The notes: generated by a model not told the origin, from the letters alone. Positions 30,726-42,877 are shown, numbered from the stretch's first letter. The stretch: 64,000 nucleotides of DNA from Saccharina japonica (GCA_008828725.1 MEHQ01003090.1:42346-106345), one strand, 5' to 3'. Numbers and translations are program-made.

Positions 30726-33700
30726 GGACCTTATCCTCCCCGTCTGCGGCATACCCTCAAAGCTACCCCAGCTAGTCAGTGATAGAGCCAGTGGGGTTGG
30801 ATTTTGCACACCGTGCGCGGCGGTGTCGACCCGGGAGGCCTCGGTTTTTGTCCCCGGGTTGTTGGAATTGTAGACGTATGGAGGGATTTCCGATCTGGGG
30901 ATGAGACCCTATCGTCCCTGGGCGGCGCTGGCTTAATTTCGAGCCCCACCCAATCAGCGATCGGCCGGTGGAGTTGGGGTGTTCAAACCGTGCAGGGCAG
31001 TGTCTACCGGGGGGCATTCGATTTTCGTCCCCGTGTTAGTGGAATTGTATATGTAATAAAAAGGGATTGCCGATCCGGGGATGGGACCTTATCGTCCCCG
31101 GGTGGTGCTGGCTTTATTTATTTTTTCCTAGCCCCAGTCAAAGAGCGAGCAGCTAGCGGTTTTGGGGTTTCCATACCGTGCGACGTGGTGTCGACCCGGG
31201 GAGGCACCATATTCGTCCCCGCTGCATTGGAGTTTTGAAGATATGGAAGTGTTCATGAAGCGGGGATGAAAAATGATCCTCCCCGGATGGCGCTGGCTCC
31301 CCGAACCTCAGCCAAACAGTGATAGAGCCAATGGGGTTGGGTTTTCCACACCGTGCGGGGCGGTATTGAACCGGGGGATCGGGGGGGGGGGTTCCTCCCG
31401 GTTTGTCGGAGTTGTAGATGTATTAATTTATGTATTATCCGGGGATGGGACCTTATCCTCCCCGCGTGTGGCGAACCCTGAAAGGGACCCCAGACAACCA
31501 GTGATAGAGCCAGTAGGGCTGGGGTTTCCACACCGTGCGGGGTGGTGTTGATCAGGGGTAACTCGGTTTTCGTCTCCGCGTTGTTGGAGTTGTAGATGTT
31601 TGGAGGGATTTCTGATCCGGGGATAGGCCCCTATCATCTTCCGGGGGGCACTGGTTCTATTTTCGAGCCAAAGCCAATAGGCTATAGCGCCAGTGGCACT
31701 GCGGTTTCCACGCCGTGACCGGCGGTCTCGACATGGGGGGTCTCGGTTTTCGTCACCGAGCTGTTGGATTTTGCGCTCGATCTATTTTCAAGCCCTAGCC
31801 AATCATCGATCGGTCCGTCAGGCTGGGATTTCCACACCGTGCGGGGCGGTTTCGACTCGGGGGATCGTTTTTTTCGTCCCCGGGTGGTCGAAGTTGTAGA
31901 GACACGGAGACATTCGTGAACCGGGGATGGGTCCTTATTGTCCCCGGGTGAGGAGTTGTGGATGCATGGCGGGATTTCCGATCCGGGGATGATACTCTGT
32001 CGTCTCCGGGTGGCTCTGGCTTTGTATACGAGCCCCAGCTAATCAGCGATCGGCCGGTGAGGCTGGGGTTTCCACACCGTGCGCAGCGGTGTCGACCCGG
32101 GGGATCATTGTTTTCGTCCCCGGGTGGTCAGAGTTGTACAGATACGGAAGCATTCGCGAACCGGGGATGGGTACTTATTGTCCCCGGGTGAGGAGTTGTG
32201 GATGCATGGCGGGATTTCCGATCCGGGGATGATACTCTGTTGTCCCTGGGTGGCTCTGGCTTTGTATACGAGCCCCAGCTAATCAGCGATCGGCCGATGG
32301 GGCTGGGGTTTCCACACCGTGCGCGGCGGTGCCGACCCGGGGATCTAGGTTTTCGTCCCCGCGTTGTTGGAGTTGTACATGTAAGGAGGGATTTCCGATC
32401 CGGAGATGAGGCCGTATCGTCCCCGGGTGGCGCTGGCTTCATTTTCGAGACCCAGCCAATCATCAATCGGTCGGTCGGGCTGGGGTTTCCACACCGTGCG
32501 GGGCGGTTTCGACCCGGGGGATCCTTTTTTTCGCCCCCGGTTGGTCGGAGTGGTAGATGTACGGAGGCATTTCCAAACCGGGGATGGGGACCAATCGTCC
32601 CCTGGTGAGGAGTTCCGGGTTTATGGCAGGATTTCCAACCGGGGGATGATATTCTGTCGTCCCCGGGTGGCTCTGACTTTGTATACGGGCCCCAGCCAAT
32701 CAGCGATCGGCTGGTGTGGCTGGGTTGTGTCGACCCGGGGAACCTCGGTTTTCGTCCCCGTGTTGTTCAAGTTGTACATATATGGAGGGATTTCCGATCC
32801 GGGGATGGGGCCGCATCGTCCCCGGGTGGTGCTGGCTTTATTTTTAAGCTCCAGCAAGTCAGCGATCAGCCGGTCGGGCTGGGGTTTCCACACCGAGCGG
32901 GGCGGTGTTGACCCGGGGGACCATTTTATTATTTTATTTGTCTCCGGGTGGTCGGAGTGGTAGAGATATGGAGGGATTTCCGAACCTGGGATGGAAACCC
33001 ATCGTCCCCGGGTGAGGAGTTGTGGATGCATGGCGGGATTTCAGATCCAGGGATGATATTCTATCGTCCCGGATGGCGCTGGCTTTATTTCGAGCCCCAG
33101 CCAATCAGCGATCGGCCGGTGTGGCTGGGGTTTCCACACTGTGCGCAGCGGTGTCGGCCCGGGAGATGTCGGTTTTCGTCCCCGGGCTGTTGGAGTTGTA
33201 GATGTATGGAGTGATTCCCGATCCGAGGATGGGGCCGTATCATTCCCGGGTGGCGCTGGCTTTATGTTCGAGCTGCAGCCAATCAGCAATCGGTCAATCG
33301 GTCAGTCCGGCTGGGGTTTCCACACCGTGCGAGGCGGTTTTGTCCCGGGGGATCATTATTTTTGTCCCCGGGTCGTCGGAGCTGAAGAGATACGGAGGGA
33401 TTTTCGAACCGGGGATGGAGACCTATCGTCCCCGGCTAAGGATTCGTAGATGCATGGCGGGATTTCAGATCCGGAGATGATACTCTATCGTCCCCGAGTG
33501 GCGCTGCCTTTATTTCGAGCCCCGGCCAATCTGCGATCGGCCGGTGTGGCTGGGGTTTCCACACCGTGCGCGGCGGTGTCGACCCGAGAGATGTATGTTT
33601 TCGTCCCCGGGCTGTTGGAGTTGTACATGTATGGAGGGATTTCCGATCCGAGGATGGGGCCGTATAGTCCCCGGGCGGCGCTGGCTTTACTCTCGAGCCC

Positions 33701-34300
33701 CAGCCAATCAGCGATCGGTCGGTCGGGCTGGGGTTTCCACACCGTGCGGGGCGGTTTCGACTCCGGGGATCGTTTTTTCAGTCGCCGGGTGGTCGGAGTT
33801 GTAGAGATACGGAGGCATTTCCAAACCGGGGATGGGCACCAATCGTCCCCGGGTGAAACGTTGCGGATTTATGGCGGGATTTCCAATCGGGGGATGATAC
33901 TCTGTCGTCCCCGGGTAGCTCTGGCTTTGTATACGAGCCCCAGCCAATCAGCGATCGACCGGTGCGGCTGGGGTTTCCACACCGTGGCCGGCAGTGTCGA
34001 CCCGGGAGATCTCGGTTTTCGTCCCCGGGCTGTTGGAGTTGTTCATCTAAGGAGGGATTTCCGAACCGGGGATGGGGCCCTATCATCCCCGGGTGGCGCT
34101 GGCTATGTTTTCGAGTCCCAGCCAATCAGCGATCGGCCGGTGGGGCTGGGTTTTCCACACCTTGCGGGGCGATTTCGAGCCGGGGCGTCGTTTTTTTCGT
34201 CCCCGGGTGGTCGGATTTGCAGAGATACGGAGGCTTTTCCGAACCGGGGATGGGGCTATATCGTCCCCGGGTGCGGCGGAACTGGGGGTTTCCCCCGAGG
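30725..34300 (+). repeat. GC-rich satellite with 178/240-bp monomers
   Basis: The anchor tttccacaccgtgcg recurs about every 178 bp (31344, 31525, 31708), then alternately about 240 and 178 bp (32068, 32308, 32486; 32885, 33133, 33314, 33556, 33735, 33974, 34150). Each monomer contains gatttccgatccggggatg, tcgtccccgggtgg and cagccaatcagcgatcgg. The 240-bp form carries an extra ~62-bp partial copy of the ccggggatg...gtccccgggtg block. Long open frames on both strands, up to 316 codons at 33450-34400, follow from the repeat and GC content; I do not call them genes. Confidence 0.9.
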
Positions 34301-34424
34301 GGTAACTCCCGTCGCGCGCGCCGCGGCCCCTGATTGGCCGAGGGCCGGCTGGGGGCCCCCCTCGACCAATGGACGTCGGGCTCGGAAAACGCAGGGATGA
34401 AACCCATATGCCTGTTACACAAGC
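34300..34424. other. GC-rich linker between the two satellite blocks
   Basis: Contains cgcgcgcgccgcgg and two CCAAT-type words in opposite sense (gattggcc, gaccaatgg). Promoter activity is conceivable but there is no downstream gene to support it. Confidence 0.4.
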
Positions 34425-35400
34425 GCAGAAATCGGCGGGCTTCGCGCGCTTTTTTTTGTCTTATTGGGCTGCGCCAAGCGAAGGCTGTAGATGGTGATCC
34501 AAGTGAAGTGACAACCACTCCTAAAACAGATTTTTATATCGGGTTTAACGAACTTGCTGAACCTCCTTACTCCCATTGGTGAGGAACGCTGGCGTCACGA
34601 ACTTCAGCCCACAAAGCGAAAAACTACGAGTCAGTGGTATTTGGCTTTCCGCGCTGCGAAAGGCGGTATCGACTTGAGGGATCACCGATTATAAATTATA
34701 ATCCCGTGTTGTTGGATTTGTGGATGTACGGGCACATTTATGGTCCGGGGATGATATTTTATCCTCCCCGGGTGGAGCTGGCTCCACAAACCTCAGCCAC
34801 CCAGTGATGGAGCCAGTGCGGTTGACGTTTCCACGCCGTGCGGGCCGGTATCGACCCTAGGGGACATGTGTCATTCCCGATTTGTCCGAATGGTAATGTA
34901 TCTGGAAATACTTATTGTCTGGTGAAGTCGGGGTTTCCACACCGTGCGCGGCGGTGTCGACCCGGAGGACCTCCGTTCTCGTCCCCGGGTTTCGGATTTG
35001 TTTACGTATGGAGGGATTTCCGATCCGGGGATGGGACCTATCGTCCCCGCGTGGTACTGAATTTACTTTGGAGCCCCAGCAAATAAGCGAACGGCCGGTC
35101 GTGCTGGGGTTTCCACACCGTGCGGGGCGGTTTTGACCCGGGGCATCATTTTTTTCGTCCCCGGGTGGTCGTAGTTGTAGAGGTACGGAGGGATTTCCAA
35201 ACCGGAGATGGGGAACTACCGTCCCGGGTGAGAAGTTGTGGATGTATGGCGGGATTTCTGATCCAGGGATGATACTCTGTCGTCCCCGGGTGTCTACGAT
35301 ACGAGCCATAGCCATTCAGCGATCGGTCGGATCTCGGCTTTCGTCCCCGCCTTGTTGGAGTTGTACATGTATGGAGGGATTTTCGAACGGGGTATGGGGG
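34425..35400 (+). repeat. Satellite leader copy 2 and short second array
   Basis: Repeats the leader of 30200-30725, including gcttcgcgcgc, ttattgggctgcgccaagcg and the cgggtggagctggctccac monomer. About three 170-180-bp monomers follow to about 35400, where the repeat breaks. Confidence 0.87.
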
Positions 35401-36094
35401 CCTTTAGCAGTGCAGCAGCAGTGATGGTGGTAGTAGTCTAGAACCGACCCGTCACGTACACACGAAATAAATCGATTCCCACACATCGCAGCGGGGACTC
35501 CGCTGTTAGACGAGATACACTGTATGTACGAGTAATTGCTCGGCGTCCGCGTCGTACTCGTAGTCGAAACGAGTAAACACTAAAATCCCGCCGCACGAAG
35601 AGTACGTACGAGTACTCAACGTTTGTTTTTTTTTCGTCTGGAGGTTGAAAGGGCCCCCAATAACGCAGTGAAAAGCTCTCTGGGTATCGCTATCTCAGCC
35701 GGTGCAGTTAGATTGCAGCTCTATGTAGGACTCGCTTAGACGCTCGCAGTACCCTGTACCGCGTTTCACTCACGTTTTGCTTCGAAGTTGGTGTCCTCTC
35801 CTCGTACTTGTGAACAAGTTCTCCGGCAGTTGTACTCGTAGCAGCAGCAGCAGATATCTTGACTTTGAGTCTTGAATCAGTCCTCCTCTTGCTGTGAAGC
35901 TTGTAGCTCAGGGTGGAGGTCTTGAACCACCGTGCCCGTACGAGCCGCGCTTACGCGATACGAGCCATCTTAACCTAATGTCTATTGATGCAGTACGAGC
36001 TACTTTGTAGTAGATGACCCTGTGTTATCCAGCAGCGACTCTATGGTACCGAATTCCACAAGTGTAACTTATGGTCTCCAGAACCAATTAAAAA
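35401..36094. other. Intergenic, no gene
   Basis: Rich in acgagta/tactcgt words; a short CAG run at about 35840-35854. No convincing ORF. Confidence 0.5.
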
Positions 36095-36095
36095 A

Positions 36096-36098
36096 ATA

Positions 36099-36131
<33 letters not shown>

Positions 36132-36231
36132 GGCTGGCTGTCTGGCTGTCTGTCTGTTTGTCTGTCTGTTTGTCTGTCTGTCTGCCTGTCTGTCTGTCTG
36201 TCTGCCTGTCTGTCTGTCTGTCTGTCTGTCC
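36096..36231. repeat. (TCTG)n microsatellite
   Basis: About 34 TCTG/TTTG/GCTG units, giving artefactual Cys/Leu/Ser-rich frames. Confidence 0.95.
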
Positions 36232-36926
36232 CATGAGAGTCAGTCTAGGGCCATCCACGGAAAAAAATCTTAGAAACTGCTACACCCGTACCGCACGGAA
36301 CAGGTCGATAGCCCTCGACGAGGCGATCGTCATGGTCCAAACCATACCTAATGGGGTGCCCTGTGTGTGGAGTAATCAGGGTTGGCTGCCAGCACCCCGA
36401 ACGGTGTGGCGAGCCGAGCAGCAGCAATCGATCGCCCGAGGCCAGTGTCTAATTTCAAGTGGAATCGGATTAACGAAATTAATGTTTGGACAGCGTCACG
36501 CATTTATCTGTGCTGGGCGTGATCAGGTGGCGAAGGCTTTTCCCTCCGTCCCAGTCTCGCTTTCTCGCTCCTTCCCTCCCTCCCTCCTCCTCCCCTCCCT
36601 CCCTCGCTCGCCCTCTCCCTCTCCCGCCTTCCGTCCCTCCCTCTCTCCGTCCCTCCCTCCGCGCCCTCCGCCCCATCACTAACACCCTTCCCTCCTCCCT
36701 CCCCATCGCTCCCTCCTCCTTTCCTATTCACCGTCCTCGAACCAAAGATGTCACGACACAGAACCTTCAACCCTTGACAGACAAGTGCCTGGACTGACAC
36801 CATACTACTAGGTTTTAGTGTTAAAACACTCGCCCCTATACCTTTGACAGCGCAGGTTTCCCTTGCTTGACCTAACATCATTGTGGATGTCTTTGACGAA
36901 ATTGTTCAATCATTCATCATAAAAGG
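36232..36926. other. No gene; CT-rich tract
   Basis: A (CCCTC)n-type pyrimidine tract lies at about 36541-36722. The frame over 36240-36540 is open but unrecognised. Confidence 0.5.
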
Positions 36927-37422
36927 GCCCGTATTAACGAAAGAAAGTTTCAAATCGAATCGATTTGAATTTTGATGAATCGACTCGAGGCGCAGTTTCC
37001 TCACAGGGAGGACGGCGTTGTTCTGAAATCTGATCACACCTTCAAATAGCCGTACTCAAATGGATATGCACACAGCACACATCACATAGCACACAGCCCG
37101 CAGCAAGCAGCAGCAACAACACAGGCAGTGGCACAGTGCGTCGCGAAACTGCGAAGGATAACCATATCTGGTTCAGGCGGCAGTGCTGACTCTAACCTTG
37201 AGCCGGAGGCAGAGGCGGGTACTCACAGCCCCCCCTTCAGCAACCTAGTGTTCTTGATGGTGTTAGCTGTACGCTGCAGGATGTATCTCTACATCTATCA
37301 TTACATCATACATGGTATCTAGACTGCACGTCAGCAGTGCCCTCGTGCCCTCGTATAAAAACATCGATTTGAAATCGATTCGATTTGGAACTTGCCTCCC
37401 TTAATTCACACCCTAAGGGCCG
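36927..37422. mobile_element. Possible degenerate inverted-repeat element
   Basis: Left end gggcccgtattaacgaaag then aagtttcaaatcgaatcg; right end, reverse complemented, has ggcccttagggtg, gaattaaggg and aagttccaaatcgaatcg. The arms match imperfectly over about 45 bases. No clear target duplication. Confidence 0.45.
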
Positions 37423-37721
37423 CAGACAAGGATAAACCAAACAAAAAACGAAATGAAACGAAATGAAAAACATATATAATATATATATAAATTAATGTGG
37501 ATTCAATCCTAGAGCTCGCACGATAAATAATTTTAAGCCCGGGCCGGCCTCAGTATCGGAATCTCGGCACCTCAATATCTCGAGGGTTTTTTCATTTCTT
37601 CGGGCGCTCTCTTCGAGGATCGGCTCCGATGCCCCTCGCCCTTCGTCCCCCCCGCTTACCTCGCCGCGAACGCGTGCGGGGGCAGAGAGAGAGAAGCGAA
37701 AAGTAGGCAAATTCTTGGATC

Positions 37722-38099
37722 TTGGGTGGCATGTCGAGCGTTTATTTGAATCTTGACAGGGGGGGGGGTAGTCACAAACAGAAAGTGGTGACTTTTCAAA
37801 ATAATGGAGTAGTATCAACAGGAGTAACATTTTGTCGGCCCTTTGCATCGTCGAGGTCCATGTTGCTTCGCGCGACATCTCCCCGATTGAGTATTAACGG
37901 TGTAGGTGCTCTCTACATTTCACAGTGCTGCTGTGGCGAGAGGGTCGACTTCAACGTTGAATACCTCCCCATGAACCGTGGACGCGAGCGGGATGATGAC
38001 CAAGCGTTTTCATTCAATCTCCCGCTCTCAAAAGGGCAGGTTGCTGCGAAAATTAATGACATTGGCACTTCGTTCCAAAGACTCGGATTTTATCTGTGA
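37722..38099 (+). CDS. Unrecognised ORF, possible exon
   Basis: 125 codons. The second half (NVEYLPMNRGRERDDDQAFS then LPLSKGQVAAKINDIGTSF and RLGFYL) has protein-like composition with no low complexity. I do not recognise a family. An overlapping minus-strand frame (37492-37878) is also open. No splice or promoter context supports it. Confidence 0.2.
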   Translation: MGGMSSVYLNLDRGGGSHKQKVVTFQNNGVVSTGVTFCRPFASSRSMLLRATSPRLSINGVGALYISQCCCGERVDFNVEYLPMNRGRERDDDQAFSFNLPLSKGQVAAKINDIGTSFQRLGFYL

Positions 38100-39268
38100 A
38101 AATGTAAGGTACCTTCAGAACTACACCGGGTCACAACTGTCAGTAGCGTCACGAGGAGAATGCAGACACACAAATCATTCCATTTCCTATATGTCGGTTT
38201 TTTCTACGCAATCATCGCATTTTGTTTTTTGGTATTCTTGCAAAAATAACAACGGATGTATGCAGCTTAAATATGTTATTTTTTAATATTAATTTATAAG
38301 AACGCTCGAAGCCGGACTTGAGAAGCATATTTAAAGTGCGAAAAAAATGTGTAGGGTTGTTAGACAACCTGATGTTTGGGCATAGATGGGAGAAAGATGC
38401 AGTAAGATATGGAAATAAAGACCCAGAAAGATATGAACATAACATATGCAATGGGATGGACGTACGTATATAACAGGTGCGGTGCATACATAAATGAAGA
38501 AAGTAGTGAATGTGGTTGAAAAAATGGAGTATACATTCTGAATCAAGCTGCACACCCGACAATTACACGAGCACGCGCATACAATCTTATTCGAGTGTAT
38601 GCATGTACGAGAGGAGGGTACACACGTATGTATGTATATTAAAAAATTAAAAAAACAACAGCTGTGAGCTCGAGGATTTCGTCGAAGCTCATCTTTGCTA
38701 GCTGAGTGTAATACTTCGATCGCGCGTACTTACGGATTTTATATGTCCTCATGTAGGATGTACATCCCGTATGAGGGGGACATAATCTGAGGCTGTAGAA
38801 TTCAGGAAGTGTGTGTCTATTTGTGGGGGAAGAAATAATTAAAAATAAATTAAAATTAAAATTAAACAGTCTGAAATAAACGTACCAGGTATACTATAGT
38901 GTTCCGACGAGTTTACGTGATAGAGTGGTTCTACTATTTGTAGCCATGTATGGTATATAAGAAGAGGTGTGTGAGGACAGGTTATAGAGTAAAACTTAAA
39001 AGCACCTGGATGAATTTTTAATTAATTAGTGATTTGGGTTTTTGTAGTGTGCATTATTTATTTGTACCTATAAGGTATCTTTAGTGACAATTAGTAAGAA
39101 CAACAACAACAACGTTTTATCCGTTATAACTGTTAAAGGGGGAGGGGGGGGGAGGGAGACACATACATACAAGGGTATGAACCAATCAACCATGTTGACA
39201 GGAGGTATGTTAAAATCTAGTATGAATTTTCAGGGGGTTTTTGGGGGAAATTTTTTTTTATTTATTTT
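38100..39268. other. AT-rich intergenic, no gene
   Basis: AT-rich with many stops; taccaggta at about 38882. Nothing recognised. Confidence 0.5.
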
Positions 39269-39395
39269 TTATTTTTTATTTGTACCTATAAGGTATCTTT
39301 AATGGCAATTAGTAGGTAAGGGTTACATTTGTTTTTTATTTGTACCTATAAGGTATCTTTAATGGCAATTAGTAGGTAAGGGTTACATTTTTTTA
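39050..39395. repeat. 58-bp direct repeats
   Basis: The phrase tttgtacctataaggtatct then ttaatggcaattagtaggta agggttacatt occurs twice in tandem (about 39279-39392), with a diverged first copy at 39060-39092. Confidence 0.85.
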
Positions 39396-39434
39396 TGCAA
39401 GAGCGAGTAAGCATTAGATAATTTATCGTTTTGG

Positions 39435-39500
39435 CCTAATACTACTGCTGCTGTACACTACTGCTGCTGTACACGCTGCTGTACACCTGCTGTACGTAGT
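39435..39500. repeat. Short CTGCTGTACAC repeats
   Basis: Four close copies of ctgctgtacac, the complement of the cagcagtac word common elsewhere in the window. Confidence 0.75.
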
Positions 39501-40604
39501 GCCACACAGGCAAATCTGAGTGTCGACAGCAAACAGTTCCTGGAGTAGTGCTGTGGCTCAGGTATTTGATTGCCCAAAGACACACATACATACAAACGAA
39601 CAAATGTTTTTCTCGGATTAATTATTAGTTTTCCATTTGTTTATGTCGTGCTGCAGCTTAAAAATGCTATAAACAATTGCACTGGGTTTGTTTTGATCAT
39701 TCTCACAGCAAGTTGCTGCAGTGTGCGGCTTTTCATTTTCAAGATTTTTTTAACGTAGGAGTACGACACCTGTGATTTTTACCCGATCTAATGTGTATAC
39801 CAGGTACTGTGTACGTAAATGAAATATAATGTACCAGGTATATGAATGAAAACATTCGTACGAGTATAGGTACAGCTTCAAAACCACAGGGACAGCCAGC
39901 AGCAAGCTCGAGCTTTTTGTAGGAGTACGAGCACATACTACATATTGCACTTTGAGTATGTAGAAGTACGAGTACGCACGCTTTGCTATGCAGTGCTAAG
40001 CAGTGCTACGCAGGGCTAAGTACTGCTGTTCTGTGCCTCTCATCACGGTTTTTACACTCTGCTGCACTTTTTGTGTCGTTTTCATGCGTGTGTTGCAACT
40101 ACTACTACTGCTGTTGTACTACGAGGTGGGCCAGCCATAACACGGTTTACACGTCGGATTGGCGATGCCCCCATCAATTTTAAGAATTTGGACTTGATTT
40201 TTGGACACGAGGTAGCTCATACACTCATCGACTCATTGACCTTCGGCCCCGATGAGTTGTTTTTTCTTCCAAGAGATATGGCCGATCCAACAACCTGAAA
40301 AAATACAAAAGCGACCAAAACTAGTGAAAACAAAACAAAAAAAGTAGGGCGGACAGTGAATGCCTTTGAACGTGCGATTCAAATCCGGTGTGTGTTTTGC
40401 TTATGAATCTGGAATTAGTATTAGTATAAGTGCTGGATATGATCCACACTTAAACTAGCACATATAAAAACACACCCGATATAGACTACTACTTTCTACT
40501 GCAAAACCCTACCATAAATTAACCCCACCTTAATAACAGTCTCTACATTATCTGCGTGAACTACCAACCCCATTATACGTGCCCTCCCACACTCCTAAAC
40601 CCCC
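39501..40604. other. No supported gene
   Basis: Two taccaggta words at about 39799 and 39832; taggagtacga phrases; a plus-strand frame ending at 40298 contains GHEVAHTLIDSL, discussed as a weak lead. Otherwise non-coding. Confidence 0.5.
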
Positions 40605-40649
40605 CTTTACCCCCACATTAATAATTTATTATTATCTACCCCCTCCCCA

Positions 40650-40912
40650 CTTATCCGTCTCGAAAGGGATGCGTGGTCAATGGTCAAATGACTAAGGCAA
40701 GCAACAAATGAGTACGCCCCCCCCCCTCCCGACAAGCGGTTCTTAGTAGGATGTGGCTCACCCTTCATGCAACTTGCCAAACATCTCAAGGCGCTTCGCC
40801 CTTGATGCAAGCAATGTCTGCCGTGATCGGTGAAAACCCGACGTGGCTCCGTCCCGGCATTGTAGGAATGCGAGGTTCTATCGCCATACGACTACTGCCA
40901 TGCACGACATGA
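40650..40912 (-). repeat. Dispersed repeat R1, near-complete copy
   Basis: Minus-strand order: catgcatggcagtagtcg-type head at 40912, caatgccgggacggagcc, gcgaagcgcc, catcctactaagaaccgc at about 40736-40753, then a G tract, tactcatttgttgcttgcc and ttgaccattgaccacgcatc to about 40655. This copy links the two halves of R1 seen at 11641-12910. Confidence 0.8.
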
Positions 40913-41157
40913 GCACACCCCCCCCCCCATTTCCCCGACATCCCTTTTCCCGTGTTTTGACATCCCCTGTTCTTACCACCCCTGGCACCCGGAAGAATCT
41001 TGAAGGAGCACCCGAAAGCGCGGCATAGCTGCTGGGCTTGGAGAGGGCTGGGCGACGACCACCGATTTAGCGACGACGGCGAGCCAGGTGTAACGTGTAG
41101 TACTTAAGGAAATCTACATACGTAGCATGAAGAGGAAACACGGAGGATAGGATGTAC

Positions 41158-41228
41158 TTCATTTTCGTGCATGGCCGTAGTCGTATGACCATAGACCCTC
41201 GCATCCCTACAATGCCGGGACGGAGCAC
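41158..41228 (+). repeat. Dispersed repeat R1, head fragment
   Basis: Matches 12722-12790: tcatttcgtgcatggccgt, agtcgtatgaccatagaccc and tcgcatccctacaatgccgg, then diverges. Confidence 0.8.
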
Positions 41229-41504
41229 GTTCTACTTTGTTTTGGGCCGTGCGTCTGAGTTGTTTGCGTACAACGACGGAAAAACACAAAGATTTTGGGT
41301 TGACGAGGAAGAGTTTCTTTTTTTTGTGGGTTGACACAGTTTCAAGCCTGAATTGTGGCGTTGCGCTGATCGNTTTTTTTGCGAGCCGTTGTTGTTGTCG
41401 TTGCCGGGGGTGGAGGAAAAAGAGGGAGCTTGAACGAGGATTTGTTGGTCGCGCGACTCCAATAGAATGGTATATACGTCTGCGCTTGAGGGGGGGGTCG
41501 CGGG

Positions 41505-41590
41505 ATCGGTTCGGTTCGGTTCGTTCCGTTTCATTTCGGCTCTGTTTCGGTTCACTTTGAACCAAGGCGTTTCGAATCGGTTCGTTTCTG
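41505..41590. repeat. GGTTC/GTTTC short repeat
   Basis: Degenerate ggttcggttcggttcg-type repeat. A single N lies at 41373 just upstream. Confidence 0.75.
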
Positions 41591-42158
41591 TTATGTTTAG
41601 AAGCAAATAAGCATACCATTAGCCGCCGGGTCAAGTCGTCTAATGAACTTTATTGTTAGCCGATCGCCCACCAGATCCCGATATTGTAGCAAGCAAACTC
41701 CCCGGGCAAGAATAATCCAGGGTCAACAGGATAATGTAAAGGGCACCCCAAGCTTCATATTTTTTACATTGTGTCTTGTTTCCGCGTGAGTGCGGGGGGC
41801 GAGTTTGTGCTGCTACGACAATACCATGGCGTGCGGCGTTGCGACCGCCGCTAACACAGCTGTTCCGTACGTACCCTTGCTCAAGGCGGGACCACGTCTC
41901 AACCCAAGGTAGGTGCTGAATGACAGCAGTGGCAGCACGCGCGGAAGCGTCTGCTGTGTTTCTGCCGCTAGTGCAGCCTGCTGTGCGCCCCCGCAGAAAA
42001 AAAAAGTGTTTCGAGTATTTCTACTAAAATTGGACCTATCTGAAAAGTGTACCCTGCCATCATATACCTGATACACAGCAGTGCGCGAAACACCACTTAA
42101 CCCTTTTTACTACTGCAGAAACCAATCCTACACCACGAATTCCAAGTAATTGGAGGGA
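41591..42158. other. No gene seen
   Basis: Non-coding in all frames apart from short ORFs; no element ends recognised. Confidence 0.45.
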
Positions 42159-42407
42159 TGTACATTATTTGTCTTTTTCGTGGCACGTGTCGCGACATGT
42201 CGCGACATGCCGCGACACCCCACGACGTGTCGCGGCGAGTGTTGCGGCGAGTGTCGCGGCATGCCGCGACACCCCACGACGTGTCGCGGCGAGTATTGCG
42301 GCGAGTGTCGCTAACCCTAACCCATGCGTCGCGGCGTGCCGCGGCAGCGTCCGCGGCGTGTCGCGGCATGTCGCGACACGTGCCACGAAAAAGTCAAATA
42401 ATGTAGA
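42159..42407. mobile_element. TA-flanked TIR element rich in TGTCGCGACA palindromes
   Basis: Arms tacattatttgtctttttcg tggcacgtgtcgcgacatg (from 42161) and the near-perfect complement ending at 42405; a TA at each end fits Tc1/mariner-type targeting. The interior has two ~52-bp direct repeats (gccgcgacaccccacgacgt gtcgcggcgagt) and one taaccctaaccc. No ORF beyond repeat artefacts. Confidence 0.8.
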
Positions 42408-42877
42408 TCTGTGCGAGGAGGCCGGTCTTTTTCCGGAGGCGTCCGATCTCGCTCGTAATCGGGACGCACTTTTTGCTTGCTCGTGTTGGTGTTGCTTTTG
42501 GTATTGTTGTTGTTTGTTGCTGTAACCGCTGTTGTTTTTTATTGTCCTGCGCAAGGGTAAACAATGAAGCCTGAGCTCACCACACTTCCACATCGTCTGT
42601 GCCGTGTGTCAAATCAAAATTCGGTTGCAGAACACAACGGTGCTGTTGTTGCTGTTGATGTAGATGTCGCAGTAGGCTTTAACAAACGCGCATGGTCGAC
42701 AGAGGGCGGCAGGACTGCTCTTTGATACCGCTTTCAATCTGCGGGGCTCTTCTCTTGGTATTTAATGTTGTTGTTGTTGTTGTTGTTGTTGTTGTAGCTG
42801 TTGTAGCTGTTGCAGTTGGGGTTACCGAACGCGCTTGATCGACAGAGCACAGGCAGGCCTCCTCTTTGATGCCGCGC
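42408..42877. other. Region downstream of the IMPACT-like gene
   Basis: Contains (TTG)n at about 42763-42797 and a duplicated phrase, gctctttgataccgctttca / cctctttgatgccgcgctca followed by atctgcggggct, so the last coding bases of the gene (42878-42900) are partly duplicated at about 42716-42750. Confidence 0.6.

Noticed and set aside
33450-34400. 316-codon open frame in the satellite
   Set aside because: It follows the 178/240-bp period, similar long frames exist on the opposite strand, and its sequence is a repeat of itself with no protein-like features.
30200-35400. CRISPR-like array
   Set aside because: Units are 178-240 bp, directly adjacent and without unique spacers, in a eukaryotic context.
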